Below the pieces are notes generated by a model that saw only the letters and a program-made list of their open reading frames with translations, was not told where the DNA came from and did not search any database. A stretch of 64,000 nt of DNA from Thermosipho africanus Ob7 (GTDB taxonomy: Bacteria; Thermotogota; Thermotogae; Thermotogales; Fervidobacteriaceae). Shown piece by piece: positions 7,928-17,026 of the stretch. The stretch lies in assembly GCF_003351105.1 (NCBI RefSeq), contig NZ_NKRG01000007.1, positions 37,795 to 101,794 of the forward strand, written 5' to 3'. How positions within the stretch are numbered: position 1 is the stretch's first letter; each line of letters opens with the position of its first letter. The position numbers and the translations under genes are program-made.

Positions 7928-9160
7928 TTAGAGAAGATTTGCTGCTTCACTAGCAAGTAGTGAACGTTCGCCTTTTTTTAGAACAACGTGTGCAGATAAT
8001 TTGCTATTTAAGAATTTTGTTGCAGCGTATACAAGTCCGTTGCTGTCTTTGTCAAGGTAAGGTGTATCTATTTGATATGGATCGCCGAGGAGAACAACTT
8101 TTGTATTTTCTCCTGCTCTTGTAAGAATAGTTTTTATCTCATGTGGTGTCAGGTTTTGCGCTTCATCAATAATGATGAATTGATTAGGAATTGATCGGCC
8201 TCTAATATATGTTAAAGCTTCTATATCTATTATTTCCTTTTTCATAAATTCTTTCATATTTATGTTTGAAATTTTGAAAAGATATTCAAGATTATCATAT
8301 ATTGGTGACATCCATGGTTTCATTTTTTCTTCAATATTTCCTGGTAAATACCCTATGTCTTTCCCTCCCATAGCGACAAGGGGTCTTGCAACAATTATCT
8401 TTTCGTATTTTTGTTCTGTTACAGTCTTTTCAAGAGCGCAAGCCAGTGTAATAAAGGTTTTACCAGTTCCAGCTATTCCAATCAATGAAACAAGTTTAAT
8501 ATCATCATTTAGTAATGCGTCCATTGCAAAAAATTGCTCTCTATTTCTTGGTTTTACATTCCATGCTTGAATATGTTTTTTCATTTCAAGTAAATTTTCT
8601 CCATCATATCTAAAATATTTATCTCTGGAAATTATATAGGAATTAGGAAATAAATTTGATTTATCGAGCATATCAACGTTGGATGTTTCAAAATAACCAG
8701 GGTTTAGTGTTTCAAGGTCTGATCTATCAGTTAGATAATCTTGAGATGGGATTCCAAGAGCATCGGCTTTGACCCTTAAATTAATATCTTTTGAAACTAA
8801 AAAGGTAGGATTCTTGGAGTTTTTCATAACGTGTAGTGTGTAAACTAATATCCAATTGTCGATGTATTTTTCATACAAAAAATCTATATTTTCGTGATCG
8901 CTTTTTTTTAGCGAAATTACCTTTAAAGTCCCGCCATTTTTTAATTTTATACCTTCTGAAAGTTTTCCAAGTTTTCTTAAATTGTCTAACTCTCTTATAG
9001 CATCTCTTGCGAATTTTCCAAGTCCCCCAGAATGTCTTTTCAAGTTATCTAATTCTTCTAAAACTGGAAGAGGTATTATTACATTATTATCTTCAAAAGA
9101 ATAAATTGATTGTGGATCATGTATTAAAACATTGGTATCTAAAATAAAATTTTTGACCAT
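7928..9160 (-). CDS. PIN-domain PhoH-like ATPase (YlaK/PhoH2 type)
   Basis: This 410-aa protein fuses two domains. Residues 1 to about 140 are a PIN nuclease domain (FILDTNVLIHD with the first acidic pair, then PLPVLEELDNLKRH). A PhoH-type ATPase follows, with Walker A IGIAGTGKTF near residue 230 and Walker B FIIIDEAQNLTPHEIK near 330. Proteins of this layout act on RNA as combined helicase and nuclease (family knowledge). It is cytosolic. The ATG at 9160 shares its first base with the stop of the DnaQ-like gene. The downstream spacing is 15 bases, so it is inside the long operon. Confidence 0.9.
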   Translation of the reverse strand: MVKNFILDTNVLIHDPQSIYSFEDNNVIIPLPVLEELDNLKRHSGGLGKFARDAIRELDNLRKLGKLSEGIKLKNGGTLKVISLKKSDHENIDFLYEKYIDNWILVYTLHVMKNSKNPTFLVSKDINLRVKADALGIPSQDYLTDRSDLETLNPGYFETSNVDMLDKSNLFPNSYIISRDKYFRYDGENLLEMKKHIQAWNVKPRNREQFFAMDALLNDDIKLVSLIGIAGTGKTFITLACALEKTVTEQKYEKIIVARPLVAMGGKDIGYLPGNIEEKMKPWMSPIYDNLEYLFKISNINMKEFMKKEIIDIEALTYIRGRSIPNQFIIIDEAQNLTPHEIKTILTRAGENTKVVLLGDPYQIDTPYLDKDSNGLVYAATKFLNSKLSAHVVLKKGERSLLASEAANLL

Positions 9161-9720
9161 TACCTATCCCCCCAAATTCTTATAAATTCGTTTATGTTAT
9201 TGTAGCCTATTTTTTCGTAAAGTTTTAAGAAGACCTTCGCTGTTAATATGGCATCTTCAAGAGCGCGGTGCGGTACTTTATCTGCTATTTTAAATTCTTT
9301 TACAAGGCTTTCCAAGCTTCTTTTTTTATTGTACAGTACCTGTGAAATTTCAAGTGTATCAATATATCTAAAATTTATAGGGAACTCACCTATTTCTTTT
9401 GTAGCAATATCTATAAAAGAAAGGTCAACATATGCGTTATGCATTACAAAAATAGTTCCTTTTGCATATGCTCTAACATTTGAAATAATATTTTCAAGAG
9501 ATGGAGCATCTGTTATTGCATCATTAGATATTCCGTGTATCTTTTCAGTAAGAGCAGGTATCCTTATATTCGGGTTTACAAGAGAGTGGTAGATCCATTT
9601 TTTTACGATTTTATTTTTGTATACAGGTACAATTGCAATCTCGATTATCCTATCACCAAAATAAGGATTTAATCCCGTTGTTTCCGTATCCATGACACAG
9701 TATACATTTTCATCTAACAT
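9160..9720 (-). CDS. DnaQ-family 3'-5' exonuclease
   Basis: This 186-aa DEDD exonuclease has Exo I as VMDTETTGLNP, Exo II as HNAYVDLSFI and Exo III as HRALEDAILTAKVF, with His and Asp spaced as in the DEDDh subgroup. It resembles the proofreading epsilon domain of DNA polymerase III, but it stands alone and lacks a polymerase-binding tail. It may therefore be a free exonuclease or a proofreading subunit acting in trans. The start has an AGGAGG site just upstream (about 9727-9732). It lies directly after fliG. Confidence 0.88.
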   Translation of the reverse strand: MLDENVYCVMDTETTGLNPYFGDRIIEIAIVPVYKNKIVKKWIYHSLVNPNIRIPALTEKIHGISNDAITDAPSLENIISNVRAYAKGTIFVMHNAYVDLSFIDIATKEIGEFPINFRYIDTLEISQVLYNKKRSLESLVKEFKIADKVPHRALEDAILTAKVFLKLYEKIGYNNINEFIRIWGDR

Positions 9721-9731
9721 TAAGTTTCCTC

Positions 9732-10742
9732 CTAAACTATTAGTTCTTCTCCTCCACCTCTTGCAATAACAATTTCTCCTGCTTCCTCAAGTCTTCTTAC
9801 AACGTTAATAATTTTTTGTTGTGCTTCTTCAACATCTTTAATACGAACTGGCCCCATAAACTCTAGTTCGTCTTTTAATAATTGAGCTGCTCTCTTTGAC
9901 ATATTGTTGAATATCTTTTCTTTTAGTTCTTCAGAAGCTCCTTTTAGTGCTACAGCAAGGTCTCTTGTATCAACTTCACGCAAAACAAGTTGTACGGATC
10001 TATCATCAAGTTTAAGCAGATCTTCAAAGACAAATAACCTTCTCCTAATCTCTTCTGCAAGCTCAGGTGATTCATAGCCGAGCTTTTCCATGATGGATTT
10101 TTCAGTGGCTCTATCGATGTTGTTGATAATTTCAGCAGCAGTATCTATACCGCCAACCTGACTTAATGTTTGAACACCAAGACCACTGAATTTCTTTTCA
10201 AGGTTCTTTTCAATCTCTCTAACAACATCAGGTGAAGCTCTATCAAGCAAAGCAATTCTTTTAACGACTTCTGCTTGAATTTTTTCTGGCAGTGCAGATA
10301 AAACTTTTGCTGCAAGTGGTGGATCTAAAAAGCTTAATACAAGAGCTATAGTTTGAGGATGTTCCGATTGCAAAAAGTTAACAACTTGCATGGGATCTGC
10401 AAGTCTCATAAACTCAAATGGTTTAACTTGCAGGTTAGAAACAAGTCTTTCTATTACTTTCATTGCCCTTTCTGGGCCAAATGCCTTTATGAGCATTTCT
10501 TTTGCATATTCAATTCCACCTGATAGTAACATTTCACGAGCTTTTGAAAGTTCTTTAAATTCTTGTAAAACTTCTTGCTTTTCATCGTCTTTAACATTCC
10601 CTAAATTTGCAATTTCTATTGTCAACTGTTCTACATCTGATTCGTCAAGATTTTTAAGTACATTTGCAGCATTTTCAGGCCCCATTAAAACAAGTAAAAT
10701 AGCGGCTTTTCTTTTTCCAGGTATACTAGTTTTCTCGGCCAT
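9732..10742 (-). CDS. fliG: flagellar motor switch protein FliG
   Basis: This 336-aa rotor protein links the FliF ring to the C-ring and, through its C-terminal charged helix, to the stator. Typical stretches are GKRKAAILLVLMGPENAANV at the N-terminus, the EHPQTIALVLSFLDPPLAA middle-domain motif near residue 130, the hinge after LEKKFSG, and DDRSVQLVLREVDTRDLAVALKGA in the C-terminal torque domain. Its length equals that of T. maritima-type FliG proteins. It lies four bases downstream of fliF, the usual order. Confidence 0.97.
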   Translation of the reverse strand: MAEKTSIPGKRKAAILLVLMGPENAANVLKNLDESDVEQLTIEIANLGNVKDDEKQEVLQEFKELSKAREMLLSGGIEYAKEMLIKAFGPERAMKVIERLVSNLQVKPFEFMRLADPMQVVNFLQSEHPQTIALVLSFLDPPLAAKVLSALPEKIQAEVVKRIALLDRASPDVVREIEKNLEKKFSGLGVQTLSQVGGIDTAAEIINNIDRATEKSIMEKLGYESPELAEEIRRRLFVFEDLLKLDDRSVQLVLREVDTRDLAVALKGASEELKEKIFNNMSKRAAQLLKDELEFMGPVRIKDVEEAQQKIINVVRRLEEAGEIVIARGGGEELIV

Positions 10743-10746
10743 ATGT

Positions 10747-12351
10747 TCACCCTCTTTCCGAAATCCAGATCTTTATTATAGATGCTACTTCTTCTGGTGA
10801 TTTTACTGCAAGTTGTTTTGCATAATTTCTAAGCTCTTCAATAACTTTTTGAGCTTCTGAAAGTATTTGTTCAGCTTCTTCGCCTGTTTTTTCTTCCATA
10901 ACCTTTTGAACTTCTTCTTCAAGCATTTTATATCGTTGCAAGACGAGCTTTCTTGATTTTACTTTCTTTAATTGTAACAAGAATCCATATGTTCCAAAAA
11001 ATACAAGAATTGTAGCAATTAAAAGTAAAGTTGCTTTGTAAAAAAACTCTTTTTGTTTTGTTTGTTGTTCTATTATTTTTGAAAATTCTTCTTCCATTTC
11101 TCTATTGAATGGAATAAATGCAAGAGAGTATGAAATTGCGGATGGGCTTGAATTTGCAGCTATACTTTTTTCTATAACATCTGAAACCATTTTATTTATT
11201 TCATCTTTTGAGATTTTGTTGAACACTGTTGAGGATGAATCTATAATAACGGAGAGTGATATGTTTTCTATCTCACCTTCGTTATTTTGAACAATGTTTT
11301 CAACTATTTGATTTAGCTCATAATTTGTAATTTGATGATTTTTTTCATATAGGGTAATGTTTGAGCCTTCAATGCTTTGATAATATGTAGTTGGTATATT
11401 TGATTCAGTTCCAACTGGACCACCATCTGCAGGAGCAGTGGTACTTTTTTCACTTTCAGTTTCTTGGCTTCTGATAAGTCCTCCCTTTGGTGTGCTGTAT
11501 GTAGTTATTGTTTTTTCTGCCTTTTGCCAATTCAATTTTACATCCGGAATAACTTCTACTGTTCCAAAGCCAAACACTGTTTCAAGTGCAGGTTGAATCT
11601 TTTTTTTGTAGTAACTTTCTAATTGCATTTTTAACTCCACTTTTGTTGAAGCAGCAACTGTATTATCATCGAAGTTTACTAAATCACTTAAAGCCCGTCC
11701 ATAGTTGTCAACAACCTTAACATTTTCAGGCTTCAAGCCTTCTACTGCACCAGTCAAAAGGTAGATGATTCCTTTGATTTGTTCTTTTGAAAGAGTAACA
11801 CCTGGATCAAGTACTAACTGGACAGAGGCTCTTGTTTCTGCCATTTCACCACGAACATAGTATGTATATTTTGGCAAAGTAAGGTGTACCCTTGCAAATT
11901 TTACTCCATTGATTGTTGCAATTGTCCTTTCTAATTCACCTTGTAATGCTCTCTGATAGTTTACTTGTTTGTCAAAGCTTGTGGCACCAAAACTACTTTG
12001 GTCAAGTAATTCAAATCCTTTGGATGAAGAACCCAAAGCCCCGCTAGATGCTAGTTTCATTCTTACTTCGTATACGTTATAAGATGATGGAATAAATATT
12101 CTATTTCCAGCCTCTACTTTGTAAGGTATTCCTTGTGATTCAAGCTGCTGAATGATAGCTCCAGCATCTGTTTCGTTATTGGCTGAGATTAAGAGAACAT
12201 ACTTTGGAGCATTTAATATTACTGTTAAAACTACTGCAATTAAAATTGCCACTAAAAGTGAAAGCATAGTAATTTTTTGATTCTTTTTTAAACCTTTCCA
12301 AAAATCAGGAAACTTAGAAAATGAATCTAAAAATTTTCTAAACCATTCCAA
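10747..12351 (-). CDS. fliF: flagellar MS-ring protein FliF
   Basis: This 534-aa protein forms the MS ring in the inner membrane. It has a first membrane helix near residues 27-50 (KITMLSLLVAILIAVVLTVI), ring-building domains with GNRIFIPSSYNVYEVRMKLAS and DQSSFGATSFDKQVNYQRALQGELERTI, and a second membrane helix near 440-465. The cytoplasmic tail ends in ASIIKIWISERG, which fits the FliG-binding end. Its length is normal. It follows the lytic transglycosylase gene by 11 bases and precedes fliG. No fliE or flgBC genes precede it, so the early flagellar genes are split in this genome. Confidence 0.97.
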   Translation of the reverse strand: MEWFRKFLDSFSKFPDFWKGLKKNQKITMLSLLVAILIAVVLTVILNAPKYVLLISANNETDAGAIIQQLESQGIPYKVEAGNRIFIPSSYNVYEVRMKLASSGALGSSSKGFELLDQSSFGATSFDKQVNYQRALQGELERTIATINGVKFARVHLTLPKYTYYVRGEMAETRASVQLVLDPGVTLSKEQIKGIIYLLTGAVEGLKPENVKVVDNYGRALSDLVNFDDNTVAASTKVELKMQLESYYKKKIQPALETVFGFGTVEVIPDVKLNWQKAEKTITTYSTPKGGLIRSQETESEKSTTAPADGGPVGTESNIPTTYYQSIEGSNITLYEKNHQITNYELNQIVENIVQNNEGEIENISLSVIIDSSSTVFNKISKDEINKMVSDVIEKSIAANSSPSAISYSLAFIPFNREMEEEFSKIIEQQTKQKEFFYKATLLLIATILVFFGTYGFLLQLKKVKSRKLVLQRYKMLEEEVQKVMEEKTGEEAEQILSEAQKVIEELRNYAKQLAVKSPEEVASIIKIWISERG

Positions 12352-12362
12352 CTTAAATCACC

Positions 12363-13337
12363 TCATATTGTTATACTAAGGAATAAATTATCATACTCTG
12401 GTTCGAATCCAAAGTTTATCCTCCAGTATTTATTTCCATACCCTATAGAGATAAAAAAGTTACTTAAACTAAATCCTTTTGAAAAATCGTAGTATATCTC
12501 GTAGCTTTCACCTATAGGTCTAAAATGAGAATAGCCAATTATTGGGCCAATGGATATATCATTTTCATAATTTAAATTATACCCCAAATTATATCCAATT
12601 ACAAAAGAATCAAAGTGATTTATTCTAATGTAGGATTTTGTCCCCAATTCAATTGAGAAATAACCTTTTCTAAAATGAATATTTGAAGAAATATCAAAAT
12701 AAACTATTCCTAAATAATCAAAAATGCCACCAAAAGAAAAAGCAGTGTAAGTTTGACTGGAATTTTCTGTGAGCGTTCCTTGTAAATATAAAACGTATCG
12801 GTCGTATAAATAAGACTTTCTACTCACAGTTCTTGAAGCAGAAATTACTTTGTTTGCATATGCATTGCCTTGCTCTATATATTTTCCTTTTTTGTAATTT
12901 GTCTCACCTATGTTATATATAGCCAATACTTTATAGATATCGTTGTATTTTTGATAATAGTATCTTATCATCCTATCTGCACCCAGGAGTGCTTGCTGAG
13001 GATTCCATGCGTTGAATACTCCATAATCAATTGCGGCATCAGCTTTGAATTGAGCTACTCCCATTGCACCTACGTTAGAAAGTGCATGTATATTAAAACC
13101 AGACTCAATATATGCAAGTCCTTTTACTATTTCAGGGAATCTCATGGTTTCAGTAAAGTTATCAAATGAAACAATTTTGTAAACAAAGGGATTATATATG
13201 GAAATTTTACCACCTTTGTTATAAAATTGTAATTGTAGACCAACGTTGGATTTTGTTATATAATTTAAAGGATCAAATAAAAAAGATAAAGTTATTGTTG
13301 AGATAAATAAAATGACCAGAAAAAATATTTTCTTCAT
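12363..13337 (-). CDS. secreted lytic transglycosylase with C-terminal barrel-like domain
   Basis: The protein (324 aa) begins MKKIFFLVILFISTITLSF, a signal peptide. The SLT domain shows the catalytic Glu in GLAYIESGFNIHA, then GAMGVAQFKADAA and LAIYNIGETNYKKGK, as in soluble lytic transglycosylases that cut peptidoglycan. The last 150 residues are rich in alternating aromatic/polar strands (IHFRKGYFSIELGTKSYIRI and similar), suggesting an outer-membrane barrel or sheet. I chose the ATG at 13337: GGGAGGG lies just before it. The upstream ATG at 13352 sits inside that site and in the -10 region. It heads the fliF-fliG operon and may open the wall for flagellar assembly (inference). Confidence 0.85.
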   Translation of the reverse strand: MKKIFFLVILFISTITLSFLFDPLNYITKSNVGLQLQFYNKGGKISIYNPFVYKIVSFDNFTETMRFPEIVKGLAYIESGFNIHALSNVGAMGVAQFKADAAIDYGVFNAWNPQQALLGADRMIRYYYQKYNDIYKVLAIYNIGETNYKKGKYIEQGNAYANKVISASRTVSRKSYLYDRYVLYLQGTLTENSSQTYTAFSFGGIFDYLGIVYFDISSNIHFRKGYFSIELGTKSYIRINHFDSFVIGYNLGYNLNYENDISIGPIIGYSHFRPIGESYEIYYDFSKGFSLSNFFISIGYGNKYWRINFGFEPEYDNLFLSITI

Positions 13338-13350
13338 ACACTTCCCTCCC

Positions 13351-13360
13351 ATTATATAAT
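13351..13360. promoter_or_regulatory. shared palindromic -10 element for two divergent operons
   Basis: The 10-base palindrome ATTATATAAT lies in the roughly 55-base gap between the transglycosylase-fliF operon (minus) and the DUF177-rpmF operon (plus). It reads TATAAT on both strands (plus 13355-13360; minus 13351-13356). No strong -35 is seen on either side. RNA polymerase could probably bind in only one direction at a time (inference). Confidence 0.55.
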
Positions 13361-13391
13361 ACCATAAAAATGAAAAGATGAGGTGAATTAA

Positions 13392-13943
13392 ATGAAATGG
13401 AAAATAAAAATAAAGGATATAATTGCTAAAAAAAATGTTAAGATTGAGGACTATTATGAAAGTGAATACATTGAATTACACACAGGAACGTATAAAGTAA
13501 TTGATAAAAGATTTAAAGTAAAAATTTCTATAGTTTTTACAGATGATACAATTGTAGTTGGAGGATATGTTTCCGGGAAAGTTGAAAGACCATGTGATAG
13601 ATGTCTTGAAATGACTGTAATGCCTTTGGAAGGAACGATAGAGGCTGTGTATGACTTAAAAAATGAACCAAATTTTAAAAATTCTGAAATAGAAAATTTG
13701 AAAAATGTGATATACTACAAAGGAGAAGAAATAGATCTTGAGGAAAGAATACTTGAAGCACTTGTTGTTAGTGCTCCTGATGTTTTTGTTTGCAAAGAAG
13801 ATTGTAAAGGGTTATGCCCTTTCTGTGGTGAGAATTTGAATGAAAATCCAGATCATGTTTGCAAAGAAATGGAAGTATTTAATATAGATCCAAGATTTGA
13901 AAAGCTTTTAAAACTAAAAGAAGAAATGCAAAATAAGAATTGA
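13392..13943 (+). CDS. DUF177/YceD-family protein
   Basis: This 183-aa cytosolic protein matches DUF177 (YceD). It has a VSGKVERPCDRCLE motif near residues 57-72 and a second Cys cluster CKEDCKGLCPFCGENLNENPD near 140, likely to bind zinc. In many bacteria and plants this gene sits directly before rpmF, and the plant homologue acts in 23S rRNA accumulation (family knowledge). Here it is likewise 25 bases before rpmF. A GAGGTG ribosome site precedes the ATG. The exact biochemical role is unknown. Confidence 0.9.
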   Translation: MKWKIKIKDIIAKKNVKIEDYYESEYIELHTGTYKVIDKRFKVKISIVFTDDTIVVGGYVSGKVERPCDRCLEMTVMPLEGTIEAVYDLKNEPNFKNSEIENLKNVIYYKGEEIDLEERILEALVVSAPDVFVCKEDCKGLCPFCGENLNENPDHVCKEMEVFNIDPRFEKLLKLKEEMQNKN

Positions 13944-13968
13944 TATAAATTAAAAGGGAGGGATTTAT

Positions 13969-14151
13969 ATGGCAGTACCTAAGCAAAAAAGGTCAAGAAG
14001 CAGAACACATCACAAGAGGGCAAAAATATACAGAGCATTTTCAGTTCCTGTTTCCGTATGTCCAAATTGTGGTGCACCAAAACTTCCTCACAGAGTTTGT
14101 TTAAATTGTGGACATTACGGTAAAAAACAAGTATTTGAAGTTGCAGAATAA
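13969..14151 (+). CDS. rpmF: 50S ribosomal protein L32
   Basis: This 60-aa basic protein starts MAVPKQKRSRSRTHHKRA, the L32 signature. It has a zinc ribbon formed by CPNCG and CLNCG near residues 34-51, so it is the zinc-binding C+ form. A GGGAGGG ribosome site lies just upstream. It sits between the DUF177 gene and plsX, a common bacterial order that ties ribosome and phospholipid synthesis. Confidence 0.98.
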   Translation: MAVPKQKRSRSRTHHKRAKIYRAFSVPVSVCPNCGAPKLPHRVCLNCGHYGKKQVFEVAE

Positions 14152-14153
14152 TT

Positions 14154-15137
14154 ATGAAAAAAATAGCGATTGATTTAATGGGAGGAGATTATGCGCCAGC
14201 GGAAATTTTAGCTGGTGCTCTTTCCTTTGCAAAAGAAAATGAAGATGTGGAACTTTATCTTGTAGGAATTGAAGAAAATTTTAAAGATGTGCAACTACCA
14301 AAAAATTGTGTAAAGGTAGTAACCGACGATTTTTTGCCAATGGATGTAAAACCCACAGAAGCGGTTAGGCGAAGAAAAAGCACAATGTATGTTAGCTGTC
14401 AACTTGCTAGAGAAAAGAAAGTTGATGCAGTTGTTAGTGCTGGGAATACTGGTGCACTTTTGGCGTGCGCAACTTTTGTAGTAGGAAGAATTAAAGGAAT
14501 TGAAAGGCCTACCCTTGCAGTACCAATTCCGACTAAGAATGATTTTTGTGTTTTAGCTGACGCAGGAGCAAATATAGATGTAAAACCTTCTAACCTTCTC
14601 CAGTTTGCCATTATGGGGGTTGAATATGCAAAGTTGCTTGGAAAAGATAATCCTACTATTGGGCTTTTGAATGTTGGAACGGAAGAAAATAAAGGAACGC
14701 AAAAAGAAAAAGAAGCATTCCAGATTTTAAAAGAAAGATTTGGTAATCAATTTGTTGGGAATGTTGAAGGGAACGATTTAAATGCAGGGAAAGTAGACGT
14801 TGTTGTTGCAGACGGTTTTCATGGAAATATAGCTATGAAAACCATGGAAGGTGCTGCAAAAATGATTACAGAACTTATAAAGTCTGAAGTAAAAAAGAAT
14901 ATAATATCTGCCTTGGGTGCTCTTTTAATGAAACCTGTATTTAGTTCTTTGAAAAATAAACTTGATCCAAAAAAATATGGAGGAACATTCTTTATTGGTG
15001 TAGAGGGAGTAGTAGTAAAGGCCCATGGTAATTCAAATAGGACTGCTATATTTAACGCGTTAAAGGTTGCAAAAAAAGGAGTAGAGGAAAAACTTCCTTT
15101 GAAAATTAAGGAGGCACTTTTAAAATGTGCGGAATAG
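14154..15137 (+). CDS. plsX: phosphate acyltransferase PlsX
   Basis: This 327-aa peripheral membrane enzyme converts acyl-ACP to acyl-phosphate for phospholipid synthesis. It opens with KKIAIDLMGGDYAP, followed by RRRKSTMYV, VSAGNTGALLA, DAGANIDVKP and ADGFHGNIAMKTMEG, all typical of PlsX. It starts two bases after the rpmF stop with only a weak ribosome site, so translation is probably coupled. Its 3' end overlaps glmS by 13 bases. No fab genes follow, unlike the usual plsX-fab order. Confidence 0.97.
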   Translation: MKKIAIDLMGGDYAPAEILAGALSFAKENEDVELYLVGIEENFKDVQLPKNCVKVVTDDFLPMDVKPTEAVRRRKSTMYVSCQLAREKKVDAVVSAGNTGALLACATFVVGRIKGIERPTLAVPIPTKNDFCVLADAGANIDVKPSNLLQFAIMGVEYAKLLGKDNPTIGLLNVGTEENKGTQKEKEAFQILKERFGNQFVGNVEGNDLNAGKVDVVVADGFHGNIAMKTMEGAAKMITELIKSEVKKNIISALGALLMKPVFSSLKNKLDPKKYGGTFFIGVEGVVVKAHGNSNRTAIFNALKVAKKGVEEKLPLKIKEALLKCAE

Positions 15138-16930
15138 TAGGAATAATTGGAACGGAATTTAGTATAAAAGAACTTGTTGATGATTTGCAAAAGTTAGAAT
15201 ATAGAGGTTATGACTCTGCAGGAATAGCTTTTTATAAAGATGGAAGTATTGTTATTCAAAAGGCTACCGGAAAAATATCAAATTTAAGAGATCAAATTAC
15301 AAATTTTAACACTTCAGTTGGTATTGCTCATACTAGATGGGCGACACATGGAGCGCCTACTCATGAAAATGCCCATCCTCATACGGATTGTACTGGAAAA
15401 ATTGCAATTGTTCATAATGGAATAATAGAAAATTATGCAGAGATAAAAGAAGAGTTAAAGAGAAAGGGACATAAATTCAAATCAGAGACTGATACGGAAG
15501 TTATTGCACATTTGATTGAAGAAAATTTTGAAGGGGATCTCTATAAAGCAGTCTTAAAATCTGTGAAAATGCTTAAAGGTGCATATGCTATAGTTGTTAT
15601 GCATTCTGACATGAAGGATACTTTAGTTGCAGCAAGAAAAGGAAGCCCTCTAGTATTGGGCAGGGCAGAAAATAAAGTTATTTTAGCTTCAGATGTTACA
15701 CCAATTATAAAATATACAAAAGACGTAGTTTTTTTAGAAGATGGGGATGTTGCACTGTTAAAAAATGGAGAGTATAAAATTACAGATGTAAATGGAAATA
15801 TTGTTCTAAGAAAAGTTTATCATATTGATTGGGACGAAGCTTCTGCGGAAAAAGGTGGATACAAGCATTTCATGTTAAAAGAAATAAATGAAGAACCCGA
15901 AGCAATAGAAAGTGCATTTGTAGGTAGAATTACTAATGAAGGCCCAATACTTACGGAATTAAAAGAGTTTAATTTAGAAAAAGTTGAAAAAATAAAACTT
16001 GTTGCTTGTGGAACAAGTTATCATGCTGGGCTTGTTTTCAAATATTTCTTAGAGAAGCATTCAAATATTGATGTAGAAGTTGATGTAGCATCAGAATTTA
16101 GATATAGAAACATACATATAGATGATAAAACGTTGGTAATTGCAATTTCTCAATCTGGTGAAACTGCAGATACTCTTGAATCTGTTAGACTTGTAAAATC
16201 AAAAGGAGCAAGAGTGGTTGCAATTTCTAATGTAGTAGGTTCTACCATTACCCGAGAAAGTGATGTTACAATTTTGATGAATGCTGGTCCAGAAATTGGT
16301 GTTGCTGCTACTAAAACTTATGTGAATCAACTTGTTGTTTTATACATTCTTGGAATGTATATTTTAAAAGAACAAAATATGTGGAATGATGAACTTGAAA
16401 AAGATTTCGAATTTTTGAAAAAAGCACCAGAAATTTTCAGAAAATTGTTGAACGATATAAACTTAGAAGAATATGCAGCATATTACAAAAATTACCATCA
16501 TTTTATGTACATAGGTCGCGGAATCAATTATCCATCTGCTTTAGAGGGCGCTTTAAAATTGAAAGAAATTAGTTATATTAATGCCACTGCATATCCTGCT
16601 GGTGAGTTAAAACATGGTCCAATTGCTTTGCTTGACCCAACATTTCCTGTTTTTGCTATTGCGCCTAAGGATAGATTGTTTGAAAAAACAAAAAGTAATA
16701 TTGAAGAGTCAAAGGCAAGAAAGTCAAGAATAATTTCTGTAACTAATGAATCAAATAAGGATTTGGAAGGTATTTCGGATGACATAATTTATGTTCCAGA
16801 TAGTCCGGAAGACATGTATCCGCTTACTATTTCTCCTGTTATACAGCTTTTTGCATATTTAATTGCTGATATGAGAGGTTATGATCCTGACAAACCAAGA
16901 AATCTTGCAAAGAGCGTTACTGTTGAATAA
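15125..16930 (+). CDS. glmS: glucosamine-6-phosphate synthase
   Basis: The enzyme makes glucosamine-6-phosphate from fructose-6-phosphate and glutamine, the entry to cell-wall amino sugars. It starts with the catalytic Cys (MCGIVGIIG) of the class II glutaminase domain, including YRGYDSAGI, HTRWATHGAPTHENAHPH and HNGIIEN. Two SIS domains follow, with ACGTSYHAGL, ISQSGETADTLES and GPEIGVAATKTYVNQL, and the end is KPRNLAKSVTVE. At 601 aa it is full length. The ATG lies inside the plsX 3' end, with AAGGAGG at 15109-15115. No glmS ribozyme is possible in this layout. A strong terminator follows. Confidence 0.98.
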   Translation: MCGIVGIIGTEFSIKELVDDLQKLEYRGYDSAGIAFYKDGSIVIQKATGKISNLRDQITNFNTSVGIAHTRWATHGAPTHENAHPHTDCTGKIAIVHNGIIENYAEIKEELKRKGHKFKSETDTEVIAHLIEENFEGDLYKAVLKSVKMLKGAYAIVVMHSDMKDTLVAARKGSPLVLGRAENKVILASDVTPIIKYTKDVVFLEDGDVALLKNGEYKITDVNGNIVLRKVYHIDWDEASAEKGGYKHFMLKEINEEPEAIESAFVGRITNEGPILTELKEFNLEKVEKIKLVACGTSYHAGLVFKYFLEKHSNIDVEVDVASEFRYRNIHIDDKTLVIAISQSGETADTLESVRLVKSKGARVVAISNVVGSTITRESDVTILMNAGPEIGVAATKTYVNQLVVLYILGMYILKEQNMWNDELEKDFEFLKKAPEIFRKLLNDINLEEYAAYYKNYHHFMYIGRGINYPSALEGALKLKEISYINATAYPAGELKHGPIALLDPTFPVFAIAPKDRLFEKTKSNIEESKARKSRIISVTNESNKDLEGISDDIIYVPDSPEDMYPLTISPVIQLFAYLIADMRGYDPDKPRNLAKSVTVE

Positions 16931-16986
16931 GCTTGAAAAGTAACAGGTAGCAAATATATGAGGAATTATTTTTTATTTTTAAATCA

Positions 16987-17025
16987 AAGCCCCCCAATAG
17001 TTTTACTATCGGGGGGCTTGTTTTT
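16987..17025. terminator. bidirectional terminator between glmS and M16 peptidase
   Basis: AAGCCCCCC (16987-16995) pairs with GGGGGGCTT (17011-17019), and ATAGT pairs with ACTAT inside, leaving a three-base loop. GTTTTTG follows on the plus strand and a T-rich stretch follows on the minus strand. It serves the two convergent operons. Confidence 0.9.
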
Positions 17026-17026
17026 G

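Noticed and set aside
15060..15124. glmS ribozyme
   Set aside because: The bases before glmS are plsX coding sequence, and no ribozyme-like pairing region is available.
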